64,000 bases of DNA from Solirubrobacteraceae bacterium (GCA_023230855.1 JALNWQ010000009.1:132285-196284); one strand, 5' to 3'; positions 23,581-33,063 are shown, numbered from the stretch's first letter. A program made the numbers and translations. The notes: generated from the letters alone by a model not told the origin.

Positions 23581-25818
23581 TCAGGCCGCGGCGGGCACCT
23601 TGTCCGTGTAGACCTCGCCGGCCTCGGCCTTGGCGACCAGCGACGCCGGCGGCGCGAACCGCTCGCCGTACGCGGCGGCGAGCTCGCGGGCCCGCTCGAC
23701 GAAAACCGCCGGGCCGACCGGCGCGTCGTTGCCGGCGCCGGGGCGCTGGTAGCCGTTGACGTACTGCAGCACCCCGCCGGTCCAGGCCGGGAACCCGATC
23801 CCCAGGATCGACCCGATGTTCGCGTCGGCGACCGACTCCAGGACGCCCTCGTCGAGGCACTTCACCGTCTCGAGCGCCTCGCGGAAGAGCATCCGCTCCT
23901 TGAGGTCCTCGAACGGGATCGCCGCGGCCGGGTTCGTCGCCGGGTCGGCGACGCCGCCGAACGCGTCGACGAGGCCGGTCCAGAGCTTGCCGCGCCTGCC
24001 GGACTCGTCGTAGTCGTAGAAGCCCTTGCCCCCGGAGCGGCCCGGGCGCTCGAACTCCTCGACCATGCGGTCCAGGACGGCGAACGCCGGCTCGGCCTCG
24101 AACGTGCCGCCCTCGGCCTCGACCGCGGCGACCGTCTCGTCGCGGACCTTGCGGAACAGCGTGAGCGTCAGCTCGTCCATGAGCTGGAGGATCGGGGCGG
24201 GGTAGCCGGCCTGCGCCGACGCCTGCTCGATCGACTGGGCGGGGACGCCCTCGGCGAGGAGGTTCATGCCCTCGTAGAGGAACGTGCCGATCGTGCGGCT
24301 CGTGAAGAACCCGCGCGAGTCGTTGACGACGATCGGGGTCTTGCGGATCTGCTTGGCGAGGTCGAGCGCGCGCGACGTCGTCTCCTCGGACGTCTGCTCG
24401 CCGTTGATGATCTCCAGCAGCGGCATCTTGTCGACCGGGCTGAAGAAGTGCAGGCCGATGAAGTCCGCCGGGCGGGTCACGCCCTCGGCGAGGCCGGTGA
24501 TCGGCAGCGTCGACGTGTTCGACCCCAGCAGCGCGTCGGGCGCGAGGAACGGCTCGATCTCGGCGAACACCTGCGCCTTGAGCTTCGGATCCTCGAACAC
24601 CGCCTCGATGACCGCGTCGCAGCCCTTGGCGTCCTCGGCCTTGTCGGTCGCGAGGATGCGGCCGAGCAGCGCGTCGCCCTGCTCCTGCGTCGAGCGGCCG
24701 CGCTGGACCGCCTTGGCGACGAGCTTCTCGCTGTACGCCTTGCCCTTCTGGGCGGACTCCAGCGACACGTCCTTGAGGACCACGTCGATGCCGGCCTTCG
24801 CGCAGACGTAGGCGATCGCGGCGCCCATCATCCCGGCGCCGAGGACGACGACCTTCGTCGCCTTCCACGGCTCGCGGTCCTTCGACCGGCCACGCGCGCC
24901 GTTGACGGCCTGCATGTCGAAGAAGAACGCCTGGATCATGTTCTTCGCGACCTGACCGGTGAGCAGGTCGAGGAAGTACCGACCCTCGATCGCCAGGGCG
25001 GTGTCGACGTCGACCTGCGCGCCCTCGACGGCGGCGGCCATGATGTTCTTCGGCGCCGGCATGTTCGCGCCCTTGAGCTGCTTGCGCAGCGTGGCGGGGA
25101 GCGCCGGCAGGTTCGCCGCGATCTTCGGGTGCGACGGTCCGCCGCCCGGGATCTTGTAGCCCTTGACGTCCCACGGCTGGACGGCCTCGGGGTTGGCCGC
25201 GATGAACGCCTTGGCGGCGGGCAGCAGCGCGTCGGCGGAGTCGACGAGCTCGCTGATCACGCCGACCTCGAGCGCCTTGGCGGGCTTCATCCGCTGGCCC
25301 TGCAGGAGGACCTTCATCAGCGCGTCGGTCAGCCCGATGAGCCGGACGGTGCGGACGACGCCGCCGGCGCCGGGCAGCAGGCCGAGGGTGACCTCGGGCA
25401 GGCCGATCTGGATGCGCGGGTCGTCGACGACGATCCGGTGGTGCGTGGCGAGCGCGAGCTCCAGGCCGCCGCCGAGCGCGGCGCCGTCGATCGCCGCGAC
25501 GACCGGCCGGCCGAGCGTCTCCAGGCGGCGCAGGTCGGCCTTCATCGCCGCGACGCGCTCCGTCATCTCGACGGCCTGCTCACGGGTGACCGAGATGAGG
25601 TCGTTGAGGTCGCCGCCGGCGAAGAACGTCTTCTTCGCCGACGTCAGGACGACGCCCTTGATCCGGTCCTTCTCGGCCTCCAGGCGGTCGACCGTCGCGG
25701 TGATCGACGCCATGAAGTCGGCGTTCATCGTGTTCGCCGACTGGTTCGGGTCGTCGAGGACGAGGTTGACGACGCCGTCGCCGGCGTCCTCCCAGCGGAT
25801 GGTGTTGGTGAAGCTCAT
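23581..25818 (-). CDS. FadB-like fatty-acid oxidation multifunctional enzyme (enoyl-CoA hydratase / 3-hydroxyacyl-CoA dehydrogenase)
   Basis: 745 residues in the FadB order. The N-terminal crotonase domain (about 1-190) has oxyanion-hole loops KKTFFAGGDLNDL and DGAALGGGLELALA. The Rossmann domain begins at about residue 327 (VVLGAGMMGAAIAYVCAKAG), and GLHFFSPVDKMPLLEII marks the NAD/substrate region. Two C-terminal 3HCDH domains follow. It hydrates enoyl-CoA and oxidises the 3-hydroxyacyl-CoA. It lies 28 bp downstream of the thiolase gene, forming a FadA-FadB unit. Confidence 0.93.
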   Translation of the reverse strand: MSFTNTIRWEDAGDGVVNLVLDDPNQSANTMNADFMASITATVDRLEAEKDRIKGVVLTSAKKTFFAGGDLNDLISVTREQAVEMTERVAAMKADLRRLETLGRPVVAAIDGAALGGGLELALATHHRIVVDDPRIQIGLPEVTLGLLPGAGGVVRTVRLIGLTDALMKVLLQGQRMKPAKALEVGVISELVDSADALLPAAKAFIAANPEAVQPWDVKGYKIPGGGPSHPKIAANLPALPATLRKQLKGANMPAPKNIMAAAVEGAQVDVDTALAIEGRYFLDLLTGQVAKNMIQAFFFDMQAVNGARGRSKDREPWKATKVVVLGAGMMGAAIAYVCAKAGIDVVLKDVSLESAQKGKAYSEKLVAKAVQRGRSTQEQGDALLGRILATDKAEDAKGCDAVIEAVFEDPKLKAQVFAEIEPFLAPDALLGSNTSTLPITGLAEGVTRPADFIGLHFFSPVDKMPLLEIINGEQTSEETTSRALDLAKQIRKTPIVVNDSRGFFTSRTIGTFLYEGMNLLAEGVPAQSIEQASAQAGYPAPILQLMDELTLTLFRKVRDETVAAVEAEGGTFEAEPAFAVLDRMVEEFERPGRSGGKGFYDYDESGRRGKLWTGLVDAFGGVADPATNPAAAIPFEDLKERMLFREALETVKCLDEGVLESVADANIGSILGIGFPAWTGGVLQYVNGYQRPGAGNDAPVGPAVFVERARELAAAYGERFAPPASLVAKAEAGEVYTDKVPAAA

Positions 25819-25846
25819 GCGTGTCTCCGTCGGTTCCGCGAGGGGC

Positions 25847-27061
25847 TCAGATCGCCTCGACGACGGTGGCGATGCCCATGCCGCCGCCGACGCAGAGGGT
25901 GGCCAGGCCGTACTTCTTGCCGCGGCGGTGCAGCTCGTCGATGACGGTGCCGAGGATCATGCCGCCGGTCGCGCCGAGCGGATGGCCCATCGCGATCGCG
26001 CCGCCGTTGACGTTCGTGATCTCGGGGTCGATGTCGAGGTCCTTGATGAGGCGCATCGCCACCGACGCGAACGCCTCGTTGATCTCGACGAGGTCGAGGT
26101 CGGACGCCTTCAGGCCGGCCTTCGCCAGGGCCTTCTTCGACGCGGGCCCGGGGGCGGTGAGCATGATCGTCGGCTCGTCGCCGCAGACGGCGGTCGCGAG
26201 GATCCGCGCGCGCGGCTTCAGGCCGTGGCGCTCGCCGGCGGCCTCGTTGCCGATGACGAGCAGCGACGCGCCGTCGACGATGCCCGAGCTGTTGCCGGCG
26301 TGGTGGACGTGGTCGATCTCCTCGACCCAGTGGTACTTCTGCAGCGCGACGGCGTCGAAGCCACCCATCTCGCCCATCGCCGCGAACGACGGCTTGAGCT
26401 TGCCGAGGACCTCCATCGTCGTGCCGCGGCGGATGAACTCGTCGTGGTCGAGGACGACCTGGTCGTTGAGGTCGCGCACCGGCACGACCGAGTCCTTGAA
26501 GTACCCGGCGTCCTCGGCGGCGGCGGCCTTCTCCTGCGAGCGCAGCGCGAACGCGTCGACGTCCTCGCGGGTCCAGCCCTCGAGCGTCGCGATGAGGTCC
26601 GCGCCGATGCCCTGCGGGACGAAGTGGTTGTCGTAGCCGAACTCGACGTCGCTGAAGAGCGCGCCGCCGTCGGAGCCCATCGGCACCCGCGACATCGACT
26701 CGACCCCGCCGGCGAGGAACAGGTCCTCCCAGCCCGAGCGCACCTTCTGCGCGGCGGTGTTGACGGCCTCGAGGCCCGACGCGCAGAAGCGGTTGAGCTG
26801 GACGCCGGTGACGGTCTGCGGCAGCCCGGCCTTCAGCGCGGCGGTCTTGGCGATGTCGCCGCCCTGGTCGCCGATCGGCGACACGCAGCCCAGGATGACG
26901 TCGTCGATGCCCTCGGGGTCGAGGTTGGCGTTGCGCGCCAGGGTCTCGTGCATGAGGCCGACGACGAGGTCGACCGGCTTGGTGCCGTGGAGCGAGCCGT
27001 TGCTCTTCCCCTTGCCCCGGGGGGTCCGGATGGCGTCGTAGACGAGGGCTTCGGTGGCCAT
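25847..27061 (-). CDS. Acetyl-CoA acyltransferase (thiolase), FadA-like
   Basis: 404 residues starting MATEALVYDAIRTPRGKGKS. Nucleophilic Cys in NRFCASGLEAVNTAAQ (near residue 93), His in GHPLGATGG and the second catalytic Cys in LCVGGGMG. It cleaves 3-ketoacyl-CoA. Upstream gene of the FadB-like enzyme and downstream of the SDR, all on one strand; probably one transcript from the operator at 28156. Confidence 0.94.
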   Translation of the reverse strand: MATEALVYDAIRTPRGKGKSNGSLHGTKPVDLVVGLMHETLARNANLDPEGIDDVILGCVSPIGDQGGDIAKTAALKAGLPQTVTGVQLNRFCASGLEAVNTAAQKVRSGWEDLFLAGGVESMSRVPMGSDGGALFSDVEFGYDNHFVPQGIGADLIATLEGWTREDVDAFALRSQEKAAAAEDAGYFKDSVVPVRDLNDQVVLDHDEFIRRGTTMEVLGKLKPSFAAMGEMGGFDAVALQKYHWVEEIDHVHHAGNSSGIVDGASLLVIGNEAAGERHGLKPRARILATAVCGDEPTIMLTAPGPASKKALAKAGLKASDLDLVEINEAFASVAMRLIKDLDIDPEITNVNGGAIAMGHPLGATGGMILGTVIDELHRRGKKYGLATLCVGGGMGIATVVEAI

Positions 27062-27196
27062 GGGTGGTTCCTGTGGGTCGATGTCGAGGATCGGACGGTG
27101 GTGCCCGGCGAGTCTCGCGCGTCGCCGCCGGGGCGTCATCGTGCGACCGCCCCGGATCGGCGTGCCGACCCGGGCGGCCCCACGAGGTGGGGTGGT

Positions 27197-28120
27197 TCAG
27201 TCGCGCGCCGACGCGGGCTCGCGCGCCGGATCGGCGGCGGGGACGACGGCGTCGTCGGACGGCGCGGCCGCGAGCTCCTTGGCGGGCTCGGGGGCGGCGA
27301 TCCGGTTCTCGTAGCCGGCGCGCGCGGTGCGGTCGATCTCGAGGAACGTCCGGTCCGCCTTGATCGCGCGGTTGAGCGCGTCGCGGACGCCGCGACCGAC
27401 GAACTTCTGCGCCGTGAACATGCCCTTGAGCGTGCCCGGCACGTAGATGTCGGGGCGCGGGTTCTCGATCGCGTCGACGATCGCCGCGGCGACGTCCTCG
27501 GGCTCGGCGTTCTTGAAGAACCGGGTGCCGTTCGTGCCGGCGATGAGGTCGGTGTTCGTGAACGACGGCATGACGCAGGTGAAGTGGATGCCGCGGTTGC
27601 GGTACTCCACGCGCGCCGTCTCGGTCGCCGACACGATCGCGGCCTTCGTCGCCGCGTAGGTCAGGCCCCCGGGGACCGGGGTCTTGCCGGCCGCCGACGC
27701 GGTGTTGAAGATGTGGCCCCGCCCGCGGGCGAGCATGCCCGGCAGGACGGCCTTCATCCCGTTGAGGACGCCCAGGACGTTGATCGTGAGCTGCCGCTCG
27801 GCGGTCTCGGGCGTCTCCTCGAGGAACGGCCCGATCGGCATGATCCCGGCGTTGTTGTCGAGCACGTCGACCGGCCCGAGCGCGTCCTCGGTCGCGGCGA
27901 TGAACGCGGCGAACGAGTCGAAGTCGGTGACGTCGACGAACGTGCCGAACGCGCGGTCGCCGAGTGAGGCGGCGGCGGCCTTCGCCCCCGCCTCGTCGAT
28001 GTCGGCGATCGCGACCTTCGCGCCGGTCGCGTACACCGCCTTCGCGGTCGCGAGCCCGATACCCCGGGCGGCTCCGGTGATCGCGACGACCCGCGATCCG
28101 GTGATGAGCTTGGTGGCCAT
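27197..28120 (-). CDS. Short-chain dehydrogenase/reductase
   Basis: 307 residues. Classical SDR motifs: cofactor loop TGAARGIG near residue 16, NNAGI, and the catalytic Ser with YAATKAA (Tyr-x3-Lys). The roughly 60-residue C-terminal extension ends in a low-complexity Ala/Pro/Asp tail. Asp after the second strand (IADIDEAGAK) suggests NAD preference. First gene of the thiolase-FadB unit and 35 bp from the 24-bp operator; a 3-hydroxyacyl or steroid-type alcohol is a likely substrate. Confidence 0.9.
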   Translation of the reverse strand: MATKLITGSRVVAITGAARGIGLATAKAVYATGAKVAIADIDEAGAKAAAASLGDRAFGTFVDVTDFDSFAAFIAATEDALGPVDVLDNNAGIMPIGPFLEETPETAERQLTINVLGVLNGMKAVLPGMLARGRGHIFNTASAAGKTPVPGGLTYAATKAAIVSATETARVEYRNRGIHFTCVMPSFTNTDLIAGTNGTRFFKNAEPEDVAAAIVDAIENPRPDIYVPGTLKGMFTAQKFVGRGVRDALNRAIKADRTFLEIDRTARAGYENRIAAPEPAKELAAAPSDDAVVPAADPAREPASARD

Positions 28121-28155
28121 GAGCTCCCCTTCGACGGTCGGCCGGATCCGGAGAT

Positions 28156-28179
28156 CGTACAGACTATCCGGGCAGACCG
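28156..28179. promoter_or_regulatory. 24-bp operator between the SDR unit and an acyl-CoA synthetase (site 2 of 3)
   Basis: CGTACAGACTATCCGG followed by GCAGACCG aligns without gaps to the sites at 22632 and 40313. It is the weakest palindrome of the three but keeps the C-TAC, TxTxCGG and CxG positions. It lies between divergent genes and could control both. Confidence 0.5.
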
Positions 28180-28244
28180 TCCAGCCCCGTAGGATGGCCG
28201 CAGGGCCGGTCGGGCCGACCGGCGTCCCACGAGAGGAGAGCCCG

Positions 28245-29852
28245 TTGTCCAACCCGTCGCCGTCCCAGCTCCCCGCCGACACCTCGACGCCGCTGCGCGA
28301 GGGCACGGTCGGGGACCTGCTCCGCCACGCCGCCGCGGAGCGCCCCGACGCCACCGCGCTGATCACCGCGCCGCCCCCGCCCGCCGCCGAGGAGCGGTGG
28401 ACGTTCGCCGAGCTCCTCGCCGAGGCGGAGCGGATCGCCCACTGGTTGCTCCAACACGCCGAGCCGGGCGAGCACGTCGCGATCTGGGCCCACAACGTCG
28501 CCGAGTGGCCGCTCGTCGAGTGGGGGGCCGCGCTCGCCGGCCTCGTCCTCGTCGGGGTCAACCCGGCGCTCGGCGAGCAGGAGGGCGGCTACATCGTCGA
28601 GCACTCCGACGCCGTGCTGCTGCTCCACGTCGAGCGGCACCGCGACAACGAGATCGGCGCGCACGCGCGGACGCTCGCCGACCGCGCGCCCAAGCTGCGC
28701 AAGGTCATCGAGCTCTCCGGCGTCCGCGCCGCCGCCGCGGACGCGCCCGTGGTGGAGCTGCCCTCCCCCGGCCCGGACGACCCGGTCCAGATCCAGTACA
28801 CGTCGGGGACGACCGGTCGGCCCAAGGGCGTCCTGCTCGCCCACCGGACGTTCGTCAACGTGCCCGAGCTGTGCCTGGGCCACGGCGGCGTGCCGACCGG
28901 CGGGCTGTTCGTCAACCCGCTGCCGATGTTCCACACCGCCGGCGGCGGGATCTGCAGCTACGGCCCGGTCGCGCGCGGGACGGGGATGCTCCTCGTCGAG
29001 CAGTTCGCGCCCGACCACGTCCTCGACCTCGTCGAGCGGCACGGGGCGACCGCGCTGGGCGCCGTGCCGACGGTCCTCATCGCGCTGCTCCAGCACCCGT
29101 CGTTCGCCGGGCGCGACTTCTCGGCGCTGCAGGCGGTGCTCGTCGGCGGCGCGGCGGTCCCGGCTGCGGTGGTCCGCCAGGTGCAGCGTGACACCGGCGC
29201 GACGGTGGCGGTGCTCTTCGGGATGACCGAGCTCGGCGCGACGGTCTGCCAGACCCGTCCGGACGACTCCCCGGACGACACCGCCGAGACGATCGGCCGT
29301 CCGCTGCCGCACGCCGAGACGAAGCTCGTCGACCCGGCGACCGGCGACACGGCGCCGATCGGCACGGCCGGCGAGTTCTGCGCCCGCGGCTACCAGCAGA
29401 TGATCGGCTACTACAAGGACGACGACGCGACGGCGCGCACCGTCGACGCCGACGGCTGGCTCCACACCGGCGACCTGTGCACGCTCGACGAGCGCGGGTA
29501 CTACCGGGTGACGGGCCGGGTGAAGGACATGATCATCCGCGGCGGCGAGAACATCGCCCCGGTCGAGATCGAGGGCGTGCTGCACGCCCACCCGGCGGTC
29601 CAGGACGCCTACGTCGTCGGCGTGCCGCACGACAAGTGGGGCGAGGAGGTGTGCGCGGTGGTCCAGGTCGCGCCGGACGCGTCGCCGTCCGCCGACGAGC
29701 TGGCCGCCCACTGCGCCGAGCACCTGGCCCGCCACAAGCGCCCGGTCCACTGGTACGCCGCCGACGGGTTCCCGTTGACCGCCAGCGGCAAGGTCCAGAA
29801 GTTCCGCCTGGTGGAGATGGTCGCCGCCGGCGACCTGCGACCGATCGCCTGA
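28245..29852 (+). CDS. Acyl-CoA synthetase (AMP-forming)
   Basis: 535 residues from TTG (28245-28247), chosen because AGGAGAG lies 5 bp upstream and no ATG/GTG is better placed. The AMP-binding P-loop QYTSGTTGRPKG is intact, FGMTELGATV corresponds to the A5 motif, WLHTGDLCTLDERGYYRVTG to A7-A8, and the catalytic lysine is in LTASGKVQKFRL. It activates a carboxylic acid to its CoA thioester. Divergent from the SDR-thiolase-FadB unit and sharing its operator, so likely the entry enzyme for that pathway. Confidence 0.92.
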   Translation: MSNPSPSQLPADTSTPLREGTVGDLLRHAAAERPDATALITAPPPPAAEERWTFAELLAEAERIAHWLLQHAEPGEHVAIWAHNVAEWPLVEWGAALAGLVLVGVNPALGEQEGGYIVEHSDAVLLLHVERHRDNEIGAHARTLADRAPKLRKVIELSGVRAAAADAPVVELPSPGPDDPVQIQYTSGTTGRPKGVLLAHRTFVNVPELCLGHGGVPTGGLFVNPLPMFHTAGGGICSYGPVARGTGMLLVEQFAPDHVLDLVERHGATALGAVPTVLIALLQHPSFAGRDFSALQAVLVGGAAVPAAVVRQVQRDTGATVAVLFGMTELGATVCQTRPDDSPDDTAETIGRPLPHAETKLVDPATGDTAPIGTAGEFCARGYQQMIGYYKDDDATARTVDADGWLHTGDLCTLDERGYYRVTGRVKDMIIRGGENIAPVEIEGVLHAHPAVQDAYVVGVPHDKWGEEVCAVVQVAPDASPSADELAAHCAEHLARHKRPVHWYAADGFPLTASGKVQKFRLVEMVAAGDLRPIA

Positions 29853-29870
29853 CGGGGCGGCGGGGGCCGG

Positions 29871-32213
29871 TCAGACCGCCCGGCCGGCCGCCGCCTCGTC
29901 CTCGCGGGTGCGTCCGAGGAGCACGATGAGGTCCTCGTGCAGCTCGAACCACACGGTGTGGAAGCTGTCGGCGAGCGGGGCGGCGAGCATCGACTCGTCG
30001 CCCGCCGCGACCGCGTCGGCCGCGGCCTGCAGGCGCCGGGGATAGGTCTCGAGCACGGGGCTGAGCGTCGCGAGGTCCGCGACGAGCGGCGCGACGTCCG
30101 CCTGCAGGCCGGCGAGGTCGCGCAGCACCGCGTCGCGGGCGGCGGCCTCGTCGGCGTCGTCCCCGCGGGTCTGCCAGCGGGTCATGAGCTCCTTGAGCCG
30201 CGAGTTGGGCTCGTGGAACCGCTCGTACCCGTCCTCGAGCGCCGCCCCGTCGATCCGTCCACGGGCGGCGTCGAGCGCGGTGGCCATCCAGGTCCGACCT
30301 TCGGGGGTCAGGCGCACCGCGTCCCGCACCGCCTTCGCGCGGCCGTCGGCGACGAGCCGGTCGAGGACCTCGCCGACGACCGCCGGGTCGAGCGCAAGCG
30401 TCGTCGCGACGACGTCGGCCCCGGCACGCCCCTTGAGCCCGAGCAACCGCACGACGGCGATCTCGACGGGGTCGGGGTCGGCGACGGGGTCGGCGTCGGC
30501 GACGGCGACGGCGACGGCGTCGCGGTCGGCGACGGCGTGGGCGTCGGCGACGGACCCGTCGTCGTCCGCGGGGCGGGCCGGGGCGTCGTCGTCGGCGCTG
30601 GTCGCGGTGGCGGCCACGGGCTCGAGGATCGTCACGACGCCGGCGGATCCGTCGACGCGCACCCGGTCGCCGGTCCGCAGTCGGACGCTGCCGTCGTCGG
30701 TGCCGATGACGCACGGCAGGCCCATCTCGCGCGAGATGATCGCGGCGTGGCTGCCGGGGCTGCCGATGTCGACGACGAGCGCCGACACGAGCGGGAACGC
30801 CGACGCCCAGCCGGGGTTCGTCGCGCGGGTGACGAGCACCTCGCCGGACTCGAGCGCGTCGCACTCCTCCGCCGACCGGCAGACGCGGACGATCCCCTCG
30901 GCGACGCCGTGCGACGCCCCGGTGCCGCGCACCTCGGTCACGCGCTCCACGTCGGCGTCGGCGGCGATCCGCACCGGCTCGGGCTCGCCCTGCCAGGCGC
31001 GCGGCACGTCGACCCGACGGTACGCGTCGCGCAGCGCGCGACGGTGCTCGATCGTCGCGTCGAGGTCGGTGGGCAACGGCCCGTCGACGATCTCCTCGAG
31101 GGTGAGGAGGAAGACGTCGTCGACGTCGCGCAGCACGCCCTGCGCGACGAGCTCGGCCCCGCGGTTGCGGGCGGCGGAGCGGGCCCCGTCGAAGCCCTTG
31201 TGGAGCGCGGCCTTGCCGACCTCGCGCAGCGGGACGTAGCGGCGCGACAGGCCGATGAGCGCCCGTGCGCGGGCGCGACCGACCCGGTCCAGGCCGGCGA
31301 GGACCCGGGCCTCGGCCCGCTCGCGCAGCTGCCGTTGGGCCCGCTCGCGATCGCGCGGGTCCGGCTGGCCGGGCGCGCGACGGTACGCGTCGACCATCGC
31401 CTCGACGATCGACGGCTGCTCACGCCACGAGCGGACGGAGATCTCGCCCTCCTCGGGCCCGTGGAAGCCGTACTCGGCGAGGAAGTCCTCCAGCCGGTCG
31501 CCGCGGTGGGCGACCCGCCACAGGCGGTGGACCATGTCGGTCTCCTCCATGTCGCCGTAGCCGGTGGACAGCTCGAGGTGCGCACCGGGATCGCCGGCGC
31601 GTCCGGCGAGGTCCTCGAGCGCGCCGAAGAGCCCCTGCGACACGAACGTCGCCAAGACGTGGACGCGCATGGCGTGCTCGGTCCGCTCGACGGCGAGGCG
31701 GAGCTGCGCCCGCCCGTCGCCGACCGGCGCGGTCACCTGGCGACGCCACCAGGCGTGCGTCTCGTCGGCCATCGACCGCATCCGGCGGGGGAGCAGCGCG
31801 ACGGACGCGGGGGCGCGGACGGCGATGTGGGGCCAGCGGGCCTTCGTCGGCCGGCCGACGCCCTCGCGCGCGGACCCGAAGATCTGGGTCTCGAAGTCGT
31901 CCCCGGCCGTTCCGGGGATGCGGTCGGCGAACCGCCGGAAGGTGTCGACGTTGGCGACGAACCGGCCGAGGAAGATCGACGACACGCGGTCGTCGGGGTG
32001 GTCGGGGATCGTCACCTCGTCGGCGGAGAGGACCCCCAGGTCGGCGAAGCTGCCGCGGGTCCCGCGCTCGCCGAAGGCGAGGAAGAACGACCAGCCGAGC
32101 GGGCTCATGACGCCGGGCATCGTCTCGGCGGTGTTGACGCTCGTCCACGTGGTCCGGGGACCGGTGGGCAGGTGCATCGGGTTGAGCTGGTGCAGGTCCG
32201 GCTCGACGGCCAT
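29871..32213 (-). CDS. PEP-utilising (phosphohistidine swivel) protein with rifampin-phosphotransferase-like substrate domain and winged-helix-like C-terminus, no ATP-grasp
   Basis: 780 residues. Residues about 20-420 resemble the substrate (RIF-binding-like) domain of PEP-synthase relatives, beginning with TTWTSVNTAETMPGVMSPLG. Residues about 430-530 are the swivelling His domain with GSPGSHAAIISREMGLP (His 489). A repeat-encoded Ala/Asp/Val linker (about 545-580) leads to a winged-helix-like part (VVRLLGLKGRAGADV, AVRLTPEGR) and a conserved helical end (SRLKELMTRWQTR, FHTVWFELHEDLI). No ATP-grasp is present, so a partner must phosphorylate it. It is paralogous over its whole length to 53865-56216. 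A palindromic operator and TetR gene lie upstream. Confidence 0.75.
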   Translation of the reverse strand: MAVEPDLHQLNPMHLPTGPRTTWTSVNTAETMPGVMSPLGWSFFLAFGERGTRGSFADLGVLSADEVTIPDHPDDRVSSIFLGRFVANVDTFRRFADRIPGTAGDDFETQIFGSAREGVGRPTKARWPHIAVRAPASVALLPRRMRSMADETHAWWRRQVTAPVGDGRAQLRLAVERTEHAMRVHVLATFVSQGLFGALEDLAGRAGDPGAHLELSTGYGDMEETDMVHRLWRVAHRGDRLEDFLAEYGFHGPEEGEISVRSWREQPSIVEAMVDAYRRAPGQPDPRDRERAQRQLRERAEARVLAGLDRVGRARARALIGLSRRYVPLREVGKAALHKGFDGARSAARNRGAELVAQGVLRDVDDVFLLTLEEIVDGPLPTDLDATIEHRRALRDAYRRVDVPRAWQGEPEPVRIAADADVERVTEVRGTGASHGVAEGIVRVCRSAEECDALESGEVLVTRATNPGWASAFPLVSALVVDIGSPGSHAAIISREMGLPCVIGTDDGSVRLRTGDRVRVDGSAGVVTILEPVAATATSADDDAPARPADDDGSVADAHAVADRDAVAVAVADADPVADPDPVEIAVVRLLGLKGRAGADVVATTLALDPAVVGEVLDRLVADGRAKAVRDAVRLTPEGRTWMATALDAARGRIDGAALEDGYERFHEPNSRLKELMTRWQTRGDDADEAAARDAVLRDLAGLQADVAPLVADLATLSPVLETYPRRLQAAADAVAAGDESMLAAPLADSFHTVWFELHEDLIVLLGRTREDEAAAGRAV
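30465..30552. repeat. Short GC-rich tandem repeat inside the swivel-protein linker
   Basis: Imperfect tandem units of GTCGGCGACGG and GGCGAC over roughly 85 bp encode an alternating Ala/Val/Asp linker between the His domain and the C-terminal domain. Unit lengths of 6 and 12 keep the frame, so length variation would only alter the linker. Confidence 0.6.
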
Positions 32214-32302
32214 CGGGGTCCTCCCTCTCGGTGTTGCGGCGCGGCCGGGCATGCGCTCGCGCATCCCGTCGCCGCGTTCCTCCCACGCGCCTCCCGGCCC
32301 GC

Positions 32303-32340
32303 AAGTCCACGACGTGGACCACGGTACACGCCGTGGACTT
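32303..32340. promoter_or_regulatory. Overlapping palindromic operators upstream of the swivel-protein gene
   Basis: GTCCACG-A-CGTGGAC (32305-32319) is a perfect palindrome. CCACGG and CCGTGG (32319-32336) form a second one. The outer arms AAGTCCACG and CGTGGACTT are also perfectly inverted. The array lies about 90 bp before the swivel-protein ATG and just past the TetR stop, suggesting two dimers of that TetR bind here. Confidence 0.6.
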
Positions 32341-32388
32341 CCGTGGGAAGGGTCGGGCGCCGGGCGGCCATGCGGGACCGGCGGCCGG

Positions 32389-33063
32389 TCAGGCGTCCGC
32401 ACCGTCGAGGTCGAGGGCGTAGCCGCGGACCATCCGTCGCAGCGCGCTACGGAACCGCGGCCCGGCGGTGTCCTCGGCCAGGTGCGGCGCGACCCGCGCG
32501 AGGGTGGGCAGCGCGTCGGGCGGGAGGCCGTCCCCGGTGATGGCCTTCCACTGGTCGTGGAGCGGTTGGCCGGTGCCCGGCAGCGCGGCGCCGAGCGTGT
32601 AGTACGCCAGGGCGACGACCGCCTCGACCGCGACGTCCTCCGCGAACCCGACCTCGAGCAGGAGCGCGATCGCCCGGTCGGCGTGTCGACGGAAGTTGTC
32701 CCCCGCGACGACCTGCTGGGCGACGACCCGGGCGACCGCCGGCTCGGCGACGAGCAGCTCGCGGAAGGCGACGAAGAACTCGAGCAGGGCGTCCTGCCAG
32801 GGCACGTCCCGGCGGACCTCGGGCAGGCCGGACAGCGCGTGGTCGGCCAGGAGCTCGAGGACCGCCTCCTTGTTGTCGACGTGCCGGTAGAGCGCGCGCG
32901 GCGTGCAGTCGAGCCGTTGCGCGAGCGCGCGCATCGTCACGGCTCCGAGCCCGTCGGCGTCGGCGATGTCGCGCGCGGTGCGGGCGATGAGCGCCGGGTT
33001 GAGGAGCCCGCGGCGCCGACGCGGTGGCGGCGTCGCCTCGGCCGTCGGGGTGCCGGCGGTCAT
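32389..33063 (-). CDS. TetR/AcrR-family transcriptional regulator
   Basis: 224 residues from ATG 33061-33063. A basic Pro/Arg-rich start, then the helix-turn-helix VTMRALAQRLDCTPRALYRHV (about 42-62), the variant typical of TetR proteins with a TetR_C domain. The C-terminal helical region carries ALAYYTLGAALPG. It lies directly upstream of and in the same direction as the swivel-protein gene, with the operator array between them, so it probably controls that gene. Confidence 0.88.
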   Translation of the reverse strand: MTAGTPTAEATPPPRRRRGLLNPALIARTARDIADADGLGAVTMRALAQRLDCTPRALYRHVDNKEAVLELLADHALSGLPEVRRDVPWQDALLEFFVAFRELLVAEPAVARVVAQQVVAGDNFRRHADRAIALLLEVGFAEDVAVEAVVALAYYTLGAALPGTGQPLHDQWKAITGDGLPPDALPTLARVAPHLAEDTAGPRFRSALRRMVRGYALDLDGADA

